Source: Balanoglossus misakiensis | Taxonomy: Eukaryota; Hemichordata | DNA: 64,000 nucleotides | Reading direction: 5' to 3' | NCBI GenBank assembly: GCA_040954595.2 | Contig: CM082580.2 | Coordinates: 9,114,001-9,178,000, forward strand | Shown here: one piece after another, positions 12,486 to 25,100 of the stretch | Layout: every line of letters begins with the position of its first letter | How positions within the stretch are numbered: the stretch's first letter is position 1 | Translations under genes and position numbers: made by a program | Notes under the pieces: model-generated | Database searches by the model: none | What the model saw: the letters and a program-made list of their open reading frames with translations, nothing else | What the model was told of the DNA's origin: nothing

Positions 12486-12839
12486 GTCATTTGTCTAGTT
12501 TACGTGATTGACTTTGTCTCGTCTTAAAATCACTGAATATAGCTTTCTTTTCAGCAAAATAAAATATGAATAGAAACGGATCTGCAGTACATACACCAAG
12601 TCCAGGTCCTAGCAAATCACTTGAAATGAACACATCATAATAATTATACAATAGGCCTACGTGATTGCCGCGCGGCAGTTGTCAATGAAAACAACGTAGA
12701 AACCACGGTACGGGTTGAATATTCAAACGCTTTCGACTCTCAAAATATTCTGTATGATGTGTCAAATAACGAATGAGTGTTAGCCATACTGTCTGGAATC
12801 GCTTCTTGTTTGACACACCATTTTTTCCGCAATCCTTTT

Positions 12840-13330
12840 CCGAGAGATCCATCAGATGTATGAGCGCCGCGCCGCAGCCGATCTGCCGGATTCGATCACC
12901 GCGGCTACGCGCTACACATTTTGCGGTCGACGCGGCTGATTCTGCCGCGCGCCGATAATAGCTCGCCCATCATCGCTGGCCCACCAGAAAATGTAAACCG
13001 AGAAGCCCCGGGGCTCTACGTGCATCGTACATGGGAATCGAATCTGTCTGTGAGTCGAAGGGATCTTATGAGAATAAACTACAAATCCCCGAACATCTGA
13101 TACCGATGATGGAGGAAAACGTTGGCAACCACTCAGATCAACTCACCGTTTATCCAGACATGTTATCCATTCGGCCATCTACGCTGCTAGGCGAAGCTGC
13201 TCCGCTCCCGAGTCACGTTACCCGTGCCGAGCTCGTGATCTGCGATGAAATTGTGTACCTGTCTCGTATGCACGCTGAATTAGCAAATCGGTCGTATTTT
13301 CTTCCGATTTAGCACGCCGGCTCGAGGAGG
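12840..13330. promoter_or_regulatory. CpG-rich patch, possible promoter
   Basis: CpG dinucleotides are far denser here than in the flanking AT-rich DNA. On the plus strand there is a 93-codon frame (13031-13312), but its peptide is not recognisable. On the minus strand a short ATG frame, MAEWITCLDK, starts at 13178 and runs into a clean CG|GTGAGT donor at 13147, which looks like a first exon. I favour a promoter with a minus-strand first exon, possibly of the gene whose last exons are near 4.5-5 kb. The evidence is composition and one donor site only. Confidence 0.35.
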
Positions 13331-15488
13331 AGAAACCACTGCACACAATCACAGCCTAGCCTCACCACTACGCAGTGACAGATGTCTCCTATGTTTCTGC
13401 GTCCTGCACTGATAAACACGGCAGTGATGAAGGGTCGGAACATGACTGACAAGCGAAACTCCGCCCACCAAGAGCATGAAAAAGAGCCGAGCGCTCAATG
13501 AGTCTTCTGTATTTTTCTTTCTTTTCCGAATTTCGTTAGCTTGAATTCGCATAATGTAAATTATCAAACATATTTAGCCGAATGCTTAAATTTTTACGGT
13601 TATTCAAGCGCTTTTTCGTATTTGTATAAAAGTAGCCTTGTTTTGTAGGAAAGTCCGATGTTATTTCAAACCGCCACGTTTCTTTCTCACGGTCATACGT
13701 AAACTTTAATTAAACATTATTAATATGAAAAATTCAGATCTAGTCAATCACAGATTTTCACTTGGTTGGCCATGCGAAAAAAAAGTGTCCGGCATATAGG
13801 TATAACCTCGCGAGTTTTCCATTATACTTGATTCACTTTTAAAATAAAATATTCGATATTAGACCTACCCTATTTCATGTATAAAAAATCATCAAGGCAA
13901 AACTTTTAGCCCAAATTGTGAGCGTTCAGCGCTAAACAACTAAACCTATGTCAGCACATTGTCTGTCCCTCTGTATGTCCTTGTGTGTGGGTGTGTGTAG
14001 GCCTATGTGTGACGCATGGAGAAAAGCGTAACACGTCGTCGAGGATAAGCTGTGAGCCAAACTGTGTCAGTCACATTGATATTTCCGCTGTGTTCTTTTC
14101 ATTAATTAAGCAGCAGGCTGTTTAGTAAGACATATGTTATAGTTAATACACCTTTATCTATGTGTGACCAGTCAAAAGATGTTCTTCGACATGTACATGT
14201 AATTCATTCCAAGTTGTGTGCGGCTGCTGTTGACAGAATTCATCATAAGTCATGTGGAACTTTTTCGAGTTTTGGGACAGATAGGATTTGCCGACTGGTC
14301 TTTTCTATCTTTTTTTTAGATTTAACGTGCATGATTAAGTCTTATTCTGATCAACGTGGACCACTAAAAGTTTTGCTACGTGTTTTATCCCCATTAATTC
14401 CTGTTGAAAAAAACGGGTGGGCGGTAGGAAATAGGTGGGTTATACATATACTCTTTATTTGAGTAATGTGCTATTTTACATCGTTGACAAAAATGACGTA
14501 TGTACTATAAGCTTATTAGCTTCCCACGTGAGTAGAGAGTTTAACTGAAACTCTATTTGAAAAACTGCCAGCGGATTATAAACCTACTCACCTTGGAGAT
14601 TTTAATCTCTGGTCTAACATCTTCCTTTTACCTGTTGATATGTACTTTTGTATGGTTTTGAAGCAGTGGGGAGGTAAAATTGCATACCGTACCAGGTACC
14701 GACTATAATCTATAGAAAACTTTTAAATCGTTCAAACGCAATGCAACAGTAACAACTTTCACATTTCGGTGCTTACTGCAGGTTCCGTTATTTTTTAGAC
14801 AATTCTACCTCTCAAAATGTTGCTACACAAGTATCTCCAGCGAAATCGTCCCCCGGTAACTTTTTTCCTCGGCGTTACTCACGGACAGACTATAACAGAA
14901 TATAAAATGGATAGGCCGAAAGTTCTATTTTTCAGTAAAGAGTGAAAGCGTCAGCTTCAGGGAGCACAGGCGCTTGTGATCATGACAACTTCTGGGTTGG
15001 AGAGTGGTACTGTACTAGAGCGCATGATACAACCAGAAAACACCGCACAGGAGGTGGACCACTTTTTAAAAATGTCTAGCCGATGTAATTCTTTTCAAAC
15101 TTGTCTTGTCACTATGACCACGATCACTCCTTGCTAAAGCTATACAGTAAGTAGGGAAAACGTGTAAAGTTACTTGTACGCAAGTACTCTGCCACAACAT
15201 CAACAGCGCCCTCAAGTTGTTAAAAAGTTGACTTGGTGTACTAGTACGCATATGTTTGTGGAAAACTAAATCATTTTAAGCTGGCTATATGTTCTTTTAA
15301 AAGAAAACTCGGGAGAAAAAATCATTAAAACGGTAACTGAACTTGTTATAATTTGACTGTGGCCGGGAGAATGGACCTGGCCTTGGTGCAGCGAAAACAG
15401 AAGAGCTCAGTCGAAAAATCGTCTGAGCCTCCCAAAAAGAAGACCAGGTCGGAAGCCAGGCATATGTGGTGACGGCTACGTCACATAA
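13331..15488. other. No gene assigned
   Basis: AT-rich sequence without a convincing exon until a short basic reading frame at 15371-15472 (start MDLALVQRKQK, with a PPKKKTR nuclear-signal-like stretch), which may be an upstream piece of the candidate that follows. No clear repeats. Confidence 0.3.
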
Positions 15489-15806
15489 CTTACTTTTGAG
15501 AGGGGTATTCAGACATTTTACACCAGAAAAGAGGCATATATTGATCCCAGTGTACGATCATCTGGGCCGACGTCGAGACCCCGCAAATCTCAGCCCCTTT
15601 TGTATAAAAGTGAACTTTATTATCATAATAGTTTATGTAATATCTTTTCAGGTATTTATTCCCAACCAAAAGAGACAAGGTTATCGATAGCAGAAGATAA
15701 TGTATTTCATCTGATGCCGGCTAAACTACAGGCCAAATGTGAATGGCCCAGTGAAACAGGTGGTCGCCCGTCTCCATATCTCCCACGCAGTATGTACACT
15801 GTATAA
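15489..15806 (+). CDS. Lone 105-codon reading frame, unknown
   Basis: One frame stays open from just after a TAA at 15486 to a TAA at 15804. The peptide is varied and protein-like in places: RKEAYIDPSVRSSGPTSRPR early, then ETRLSIAEDNVFHLMPAKLQ and a C-terminus SPYLPRSMYTV. There is no good start codon at the left, so it would have to be an exon or a remnant. A TATCTTTTCAG acceptor lies inside at about 15652. It sits about 250 bp upstream of the SNX13 start-site motif on the same strand. It could be an exon of an unrecognised gene, an old element fragment, or chance. Confidence 0.25.
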   Translation, partial: LTFERGIQTFYTRKEAYIDPSVRSSGPTSRPRKSQPLLYKSELYYHNSLCNIFSGIYSQPKETRLSIAEDNVFHLMPAKLQAKCEWPSETGGRPSPYLPRSMYTV

Positions 15807-16030
15807 GCCAGTAACAAGCTTGTATGTGTAAGACTATTGCGCCTTCTAAAACCTGACCCCGAACTCGTTTTCGGGCAAATAATAATGGAATTTAAACAAT
15901 TAGATGCTTCTTTCTTTTTCTGTCCTAAATAGTAACAATATTCCATTCCAAGAGAGAGAAAAAAGAAAGTATTTAAGGCTAAAAGAGAAAGTATAATGTA
16001 CTGGGTCAGAAGTTCAACTCGTGAACGAGC

Positions 16031-16188
16031 CTACTTCCGGTAAAATTATAAACATGGCGGATTGGGTTTTGAGGAAGTACGAAACCAAGTGTAGCTGAAC
16101 ATGAAATAACTGCGTAGAGAAAAACTACGTCTTGCTGCGTGCAAATGATGGACTATTCCATTACCAAGAAGGCACATTTACAAGCATG
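16031..16188 (+). promoter_or_regulatory. SNX13: SNX13 core promoter and first exon
   Basis: ACTTCCGGTA (ETS-type) at about 16033-16042 and AACATGGCGG (YY1-type, common at transcription starts of TATA-less genes) at 16051-16060 lie just upstream of a leader that ends at a GTGAGT donor after 16188. The last three bases of this exon are the proposed SNX13 start codon. Two earlier ATGs at 16145 and 16148 open a short overlapping frame. Confidence 0.6.
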
Positions 16189-19100
16189 GTGAGTGATTTC
16201 CTTCCTATCGACAAGAATCTCGTCATTTCTGGAGGAATTTCGTATGCTCTCTCTGCGATCAGCCAGTCACTCTTCACTCTCACTGCATTGACACAGTCGT
16301 CGTCATGTGAACGGTTTGCGATGTCTTGCAAATTGTGCCTTAATAACAGTAACAATGTCAGTGAGGTGACGTTGGAAAAGAAAACGTGACATTTCCTAAA
16401 CTGACTCCGTAACTTGTGTCGATACAGTGCTGATATGATAGTTTACTGACACGTCAATATTGTGTTACGTGTACGTGTATATTTCTCATGTTTATACGTG
16501 TACTGTTGAACCATTTGAACATTTTGCATTTTACCATTCTGTTAAAAATCGCTCATCATCAGTTGTTGACCCATCAACATTGCCACATCCTGTGACCATC
16601 AGAATTTGTTTACTTCATAGATGGTGTAATTATGTATACACTGCTGTAAGGACAGACTGTGAGAATAAATTTAATATTATAATATGAAGTGTAGGGATGT
16701 ATGTCAATATGAGAAAAAAATGCAGGGATGTTACTGTGTGGTTGACTGGTGTGTGTGTATACAGACTCATATCAGTGTGATCAGTGGAGCTTGATGTAAA
16801 CATACAAAGGGGGCGTGTCAAAAGTCCGGCTATGGTATCCCTATGGTTGGGTCACAAGTGTTAAGTTTGGCTCTCACAGATGAGTAATGTAGTGGTTTTG
16901 TTTACACCACAAATAAAGTACGTCAGCAGTTGGTGGTGGTATGATCCAAGAATCTCTCTTGATACAAATATATCAAATCTAATTTTTAGACAACAGAAGA
17001 TTTTATCGGCAGTCTAAATTAAGAAAAAGAAATTTTGTGAATACCTGTGTTGCCAATCAGGTGGAAAAGAAACTGCTTGTTGAGTTGAGGACAAGTGACT
17101 TTTTCCTGTTGTTCCTGTTGACACAGCAGTAATAATTTATAGCAGACAGAACTTGGCTAAAGCTTACATGTAAGAGTTAAAAGGGGGTGGATACCGTAAT
17201 TTCTATTGTTAGAGCTATTTATAGGATAGATTTCAGTCCACGCAGAGAGTGTGAGACACCTCTTATGGGGCCGTTGCATGCGCTCATATTTGAGTGCACA
17301 TAGTACCACAAGTGTGAGGATGTGTATTTCTTGGTGGAAATGGTGAAAGTTAGCCAGTATGATAAGATTTTGTTCAGGATTTTGCCAGAGAGGTTACGGG
17401 ACACTCTCAAGCAGGTAAGACTGAGATTGTGCAACCACTTCAAATCTACAGTCATACTGGGTAATTTTTCCCAACTGCAGCTGGTTCATTCCGTCTTACC
17501 CAGTGACGCTGCATATGATACATATGGCAACATATACATGTATATAGCAATCATTATCCTCTTTTTATCAGTTGTTAATACGTCTATTTTAAAAAAGGTG
17601 ACATTTTGCCACAAGATAGATTTCGCATTTGTCCTTTTATGCACCTACTGATATTGTCATAAACATTTCTGTATGTCTGTTAATTATGCAGTGTATCAAG
17701 TCATAATGTGGATGATGTTTGTACCTATATACTGAGTGATTACATAATTGTATCACACTTTTAATTAAGTTCTCATCCATTTTGATGGTATCGTTTTCCA
17801 AAAAAGGTATTGTATGAACATTTCATGAAGATACAGTGGGTGTATAATAATAGGGTTGATACACAAAATATGGCCATGTACATACTCGAACATTGTAGGA
17901 TATATATTGCAGGATATAAGTGAAAGGGCCATTCATTTTTTCATGTGTAGCAACTTGTCTTTATCCTGTGTCCTTTCTAAATTTATCAGTTTGGTATTTT
18001 TAATTATTCATATATGTTTATCTTGACCTTTAGTCGACATAATTTGCAAAGTATCCCACTCCCAACAAGTGAGACATGCTGGGTGGTAATTCATTTATAG
18101 AGTCTTCATAGTACACACATATTTTGTTGACTAAACGTGAATCCTCGCCATAAAAACATTCAGATAAACATTTCTTAAAACATTTCTGTTTTTTTTCAGG
18201 ATGAGGTGAAGACATATGGCTGGGGTATTCTGTTCCTCATCTTGTTCTTTACCACTTTTGGATTCTGTGCTCCAGTTTATTTACTGGTTTACGTGATCAC
18301 ATTGATTGTTGGGTAAGTAGGGCATTTACCAATGGATTGCCTGATTCTTGCCACATTTGTTCAGCTTTTCTTGATTTCTCCAATTCTCATCATTCAGTTT
18401 TCCAAGGAAGGTCAGAGGTCATTGACATTGATTGACATTCACATCTGTGACACCATCATGTATCGCACAATGCAACAGCATGGTACAGGGATGGGCAGAT
18501 ATGATATATGTATGATATGATATGATATATGCACGTAGTGTTTATTCTCAGGGTTGCAGTTTATCATCTTTCAATTTAAAAGATATAAAACTCAATTTTG
18601 AGAAAGTACTGTTTTAATCAAAAGTAATTGGAGTACAACAGAAGTACATGTAGTATGTGCACAGTAGCCATCATAGCTCCTGTGGTAAAACGTATTATTA
18701 TTCCTTCGCATGTATATCATCTACCCCATTTTCAATTCTCTCTCCCTCTGATTGGTGAATTCGACAGGTGTGGGATCATTGCGTACAAGTATGGCTGCTT
18801 GCAGTCTGACAAGATACTGGAAACGGTGACAGAGTTTAGCCACCTGCCGTACCCGAAACCAGGATTGCAAAAGGTGGGTGTTCTTCAGTTGTCATGGAAC
18901 GCAAACATGATGAATTATGATCATGCGTGTGTGCGTTCTGAAAAGCGAGATGCCATCAATCACAACATTGCATTTAGCTCTCTCACCTTGCCTTGAGGAA
19001 TGCCACAGATGTTGACAACATGCACACGTACAGGCCAGGTGAAAACACTAAATATGTTACCGTAAGTTCGTAACCTGTTAAAGCAGACAAAAATCATTGC

Positions 19101-22100
19101 AGGGGAAAGTGTAATGCTGTGACAGAAATGATTATTGATGTTTTGACGGTTAGTGGCAAGTGCCGTTTTAATTAAAAGTACACCTGGGCTACATAATCCT
19201 AACACCTGCTGATAATGGGTCTGAAAGCCTATATTTTCTGTCCAGCTCAGCTGCAGTGCCAGAAATACGACTGGGATTTACAGCTCTTGAGGGGAATTTT
19301 AGTCTTGCCGTTTGTTGGCTGTAACACTCCTAGAGCAGACTTTGAAATATTAGCTGTAATAGCTACATTCACCTCGATGCCCCTGCGAGGAAATCTAATT
19401 TATGACTCCGGAGGTGTCAACTAGCCACATTTTCAATTACAGACTACATGTATGTTATGCTATTACTAATATTGGTGTTAACAATTATGCAGATGAAAAG
19501 TTTTTATCGCCTGTGGATCAAAATATTTTTTTAAGATCACCCCAAAAATCTGTTCACATTTTCCATCGTGTGAAGCACTTTGATTTTTTGGGGTACACAA
19601 ATTAGAAACCTGCGAGGGGAAATTTATGGTTATTCAAATGAGCTGTGTTGTAGTAGCCATGTGAATTCAGGTATTCATATTGCTGTAGACTAAAAGCTCA
19701 GTCTAGAAGAAAAAAAAATGATTTTGAAAATTCTATGTGAACTCATATGTCAACAAAATATTCACATTGTTTCACGTCCATTGATCATTCTCTTGAGAAT
19801 TTTGAACGTCAACCCAAAGAAATCTTGATCTGTTCTCATGAATTATTTTATTTATTAAAGCATCCACAAATTACATAGTGAGAGAGGTTGGTAGTTCATG
19901 CAATCTATATGGAAATCAGTTGAGATTCCAAGTTGTAGAATAAATGTCTTTCGTAATGACAATTTAAAACTCGTTTTGCCCCACTTTTTTCAGTTGAACA
20001 GTGTACACAACACTGAAATGGGCAAAGTATTGAGTTCGGTGTTAAATGCTGACAAGAAGGCATGTCCCTGATGAGGGTGCGATTTAAAAAAAAAATTGTC
20101 ATCGCTAAGTGGTAGAGTGTGATTCTTTTATTAAGAGAGAAGACTGAAAAAAGAGAGAAATTTTATCAGGGGAGTGCAGGTAGCAAGGCAAGATAGAAAA
20201 TGTGACGTGAATCTGTGATAGCGTTGGAATCCATTAAAACACCGGCCGCTTAAGTTATGTACATCAAGTACGAGGAGCAAAGTGCTTTTCTCTGTTGCTT
20301 ATAAGTGCCTTGAATTACTGCAAATGAATAGAATCTATTCGCGTCTAATTTGTCCGTACTGTGTCCTGCACCTTAGGTGATTGTTCAGGCAGTGTTTTTC
20401 ATGCTGTGAAATTTGCCACATTCTTATCTATGGTGTAAAAAAATGTGTGTGTTCCACAGTTACTGACTAGCTGTATATTATGTGGCAGATGGTGGTTCGG
20501 TCCTTACGTACCGGTGATGAAATAAAAATCATGCAGACGAATAAATATTGGTGCGTTTGCTATGCGCGGAATAAACTGACTGGCAAATTAATATGTGGGG
20601 GAGTATGACAGGGAAACTGGAAGGCAATGAAATGAACATTCGGTTACATTTTTTTAATTCAATAAATCATGCAGCACATTTTATCTGTTTCTGGTTTGAA
20701 ATAGATCAGTGTACAAAATGTATTGAAGTCACATATGGAATTAGTGGAGCTCGAGGCAATATTTTTTATACAATGGATTTTTCAAAACTATGTCAATGTC
20801 TATATATGGATATAGTGAGGTTTTAGCTGAAGGATATTTTACGAACAAATTTTGGCTCGCTGGAAATTTGAATGCTTTTAAAATCCCTGTGACAATTCCG
20901 ATTCTCTCTCTCTCTCTGAACATTTACTAGAGCTACCGAAGACAAATAACAGTGAATGTATAAATTTAATGTGTACACGGGCAATAAATTCCCACTGAAA
21001 ATAAAGAATCCCGCAGTTGACCCTCCCTACATCGTATGTATATTTCATGAAATGCTTATCAGTGTATAGGGTTCAGGGAAAGCGACATGTAAATTATTAC
21101 GCTTCAGTGATGACTCTGATATTTCTCTTGGTTACAGTTGACAGACCAAGTGAAAAGAGGCGATCCGAAATATAAAATTGATAAAAGGTTATCAGGAGCC
21201 AACATCATCGATGAACCACTTCAAGAAGTAAGTACATGATGATTTTTACAATATTTTTCACAAAGTTGCACTGCTTTTCGCAAAGCCATAATGTACAAGT
21301 CTTTGGTTGTGTAATATTAATCACTGACTGGTTGTTGTTTTGTAACAGTGGTTCTGGTTGGCTGATTGTAGACTTCCAACCAATCAGCAGCTGGTATCCA
21401 TATTGGATGACATTACCGTCCAATGAAAAGCTGTAGTTGACTGAAGATGATTTCAGTTCAGTGACCAAAGCAAAATTGATGATCTTTCTGTCAGCACGCT
21501 CAGAAACGTCCATCCATCATCATTAAATATGGTCTGTTGTCATCAAACAATGCTTGCTATATGAAGTGAAGTGTATCTCGCAAAGAAAATGTATGGTAAT
21601 GTCACTGTAGTACATCTCTTCAATAATATTTACATCAGGATTTGCAATAGCTATTGAGTGGCTTAATTCAGAATTCTATGCAATAAGTTAGCCATGAAAA
21701 AAAATTACAACAGCATTTGCATGCAAACTCTGGACATTAAGATGTGAAGGCCAGACAAAATACCCATATCAGCAGTGCAACAGCTGCGTGTGTTCCCTGA
21801 GCAGATAAAATTCAGCTGTGGTTATATCCTGTGTATGTGTATGCATTTGTATCCACAAGCGTGGAACATAAAGGCTGGTTTATGTACGCTTTTAAAATAT
21901 TTAACACTTGAGAATAGTATTTTCATTAAACCCGACACCATCATTCTGTCGTTTATTGAGGATATTTTGGTGTGTGATTCTTTCCGGTCCTGTTTGCATT
22001 GGTGGACGTACGCCCAGCCTGGGAGTGATGTTTGCATCCCATAATCGCCTGGCACTGGGTGGTACTGCCACATATGTGCTTGTACCAATGTGTATGTAAA

Positions 22101-25100
22101 AATATGTGAACCTACACGGCTATTTCCAATTTCTTTAATAAGTGAACACACAGGCATCCTGCTTGATTGAAATCCCACCTCATAAAATTAAAAGACTCGT
22201 GCGAGCTGTCGGGCGCAGAGGTTGCAAGTACATGTACTTGTCATGGTCACGGATCACTCCCAGCATAATGCAAACTGCAGTTTGATGTTGGAAAATATTT
22301 GTGTTGCTAAGCCTGGCTTTTAAATTCAGGTATTGCGTCGTATTATTTGAAAGACACGACCAAATGTCAACAGCTCTCCACTTTCACATTAGAATCTGTT
22401 GTCAGGGGTTATTCATCGAAGTTTAATTAAGAATCCACTAATTGAAAAACACCGACTGGGTTACAGACCTGTTCAAATGAAGAATTTTTAGCACTGAATT
22501 GATTAGTGTGATTTTTTCCCACTGCACATGGTAGATTTCGAATTGTTCAGACGTCGGGAACCCTCGGAATGATAGCAGGCTAATTTTGTAACACAAATAG
22601 CGATCCCGTCTCTTAATTGAAAGTGCTCCACCTATGCGTATTGTGATAAGAACCAGGTACCCTTCAATTGCAGAGGCTTTAACTGATTACTTTCTCCAAT
22701 AAGTGAAAGCAAATGAAAGCCAGACAGAATGTAAAGTAATCTAACCAGAACTGCAATGTTAAGTTGCAAGTATATAAAATCCAATGAAGCCATATTAAAA
22801 TTTAACTACCCCCCCCCCCCCCCCTCTCTAATAATATTCACATCAGTCTTTTACATCGAATAGAACTGTATTCAGGTTTTATATAAAATTGCATATTGAT
22901 TAGCGTTCACACTTGATGTGAAATTCAGGTTAGCAAAAACGAGGGCACTCTGTTTGAAATGCTGCACCATAGTGTTTTCTGTTTGTTTTATTGGAATTTG
23001 AGAGCTGTGGCCATTATGATGGTGTTAAGAAACATTTCCAAGTGCTGACAGTGAATGGTTGCCAATGTACCATTTTAGAATTTCATTTCTAATGTATTGA
23101 TCTTATTTGATGTACTTCGGTCATGTGTGTTATAGTGTGACTATAAATGGTTGCGGAGGAAATGTACTGTTTGTGTGATTTGCAGGCATAAGATGAAATA
23201 ATTTTTCATATAAGCTTTTAAGATTTCTGGGGAATATATGAGCATGGTTATTCAGCTTGTTCTGGATGACCTACTTTTGAAAAAATAAAAAAATAAACGC
23301 ACATAGGAAATGCACTTGTCGGTAATAAGATTTACTTGAGTAAATGGATTCCATGAGTGGCGTACAGTAAATCATATCGGAATTGATATTCCTGCCAAGA
23401 TGTAAGGTGAAGGTCAGCACTACATCAGTTATTTTGTGACTTGCCTAATGGATTGACCCTGGCGATTGAGAATTCAAGCAGCCATCACTTCCTAATAGTC
23501 CTGCTTTGTACAGAATTCCCTTGGCTCACTCGAGAAAAGTGTTTAATAGTCAATAATGCACAATATTGTGGAGCAAAAAGTTTCATTTTCAAGAATTGTC
23601 CAGTTGATGTAAAAAAAAGACTCATGATACTGAAGGTATTATATAAGTCAGTGTCACCATGGCAACAGTTTGTGTTGCCAGGGAAACATTGTCACTGTAT
23701 ACTCCTGCTATTTCCTTCCGCCAATATCGCATATACGGTTTATGAAGTATATACGATAGCCCCAATATGAATTTATACTCCCTAGGGGCAGTTAAGTTTG
23801 TCTGAGGTATGGGAGGGCAAATGGTCGTCTTCTCTCAGGGCAAATAGTACATCCATATTGGGCTGTGATGATATTTTTTATTGCATTCCTCACGAACACA
23901 ATTTTCATACCACAATTTAAGGCTTAATTGGCGAAGTGACATTCCCATAATTTATTTTCTCTGAAAGACAGAAACAAGCTATTTGTGAATTTGTGATATT
24001 GAATGAGTGAATTGAATTCTGTGCCTGTCATGGCAGGATGCATTGCATAATTGTAAGACGTCTCTGAAATTTCCTAAGTTGGAAACTGGCATAAATGGCA
24101 CATCTGAACAGTTGACTATTAACTGGCAATCTGTACAGATTCCCATGGTCAGACCATAACCCGTTTGATTGGGAAGTATTTCTTTGTGCAAACAGAAATG
24201 TCAGTGAAGAGATATTACAAAGATCAAGAGGCAACGTATACTTAGGGCTTTACCCAAAGGTCTCAATGCAGTGACGCATTATCTCAATTTTTTTCTGTTC
24301 GATGAAGTGTCTTTGGTTTGCTGGTACATTGAGCATCGCAGGAAATTGGCCTGCGTCGGCTACTTGCAATGGTAACTATGGCGACTGTGATGAAGTCTGT
24401 GATGGCCATTAGGAGACTTCACAAGATGATCAATAGACGAATCCGATCAAAGATGGTTGATACATGTCTGTGAATGACGTCCAAATTCTGCGTAATCAGC
24501 ATATGAATGTCATCTCGCTGAATAAAAAGAAGCCATCAAAAGATTTGTTTTGCTTTATTTTACCTGGAAAGAGTCAGAATTTTAATGTGATCAGTCCAAG
24601 GAGAGTGATTGTGTATGCCCATGCTCCAGCTACTAGTACTTTGACAGGTGTAAAAAACACTGAAATGGAACTCATCACTGTCGGTATACTCAAATACCAA
24701 AAAGTCAGTGCATATAGGGGTTCGAGCTTTTACCATAAATCAATGCAGTATTTTACCAGATCCTACCTCAGACGTGTTGTACCAGTTGCCATGGCAAGGA
24801 AGTAGGCACACAAAACCATGCATACACACACTCACTGTTTTTCTCTGATATGCAGTGTTACATTCTTGCATTAAGAAACCCTTTTCCCCTACTTAGCGGG
24901 CAGTACAGTGTGTTTGTTAGGTGTTCAAATATTACTTTTGACGCATTCGGGACACATTCGCCAACCAGGGACCAGCTACAGGTAGCCTGTTCTCACACAG
25001 TGACTGTTTCACATCAAGGCTGTTGCCATGAGGTTATCTGTCATAGTGAAGGCTTATTCTCTAAAGCATACAGTAGAAAGATTGGAGGGAAAATCCTTTT

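Noticed and set aside
18628-18996. 122-codon frame around the SNX13 exon at 18768
   Set aside because: Only 18768-18873 has splice sites and aligns with SNX13; the rest is intron read-through.
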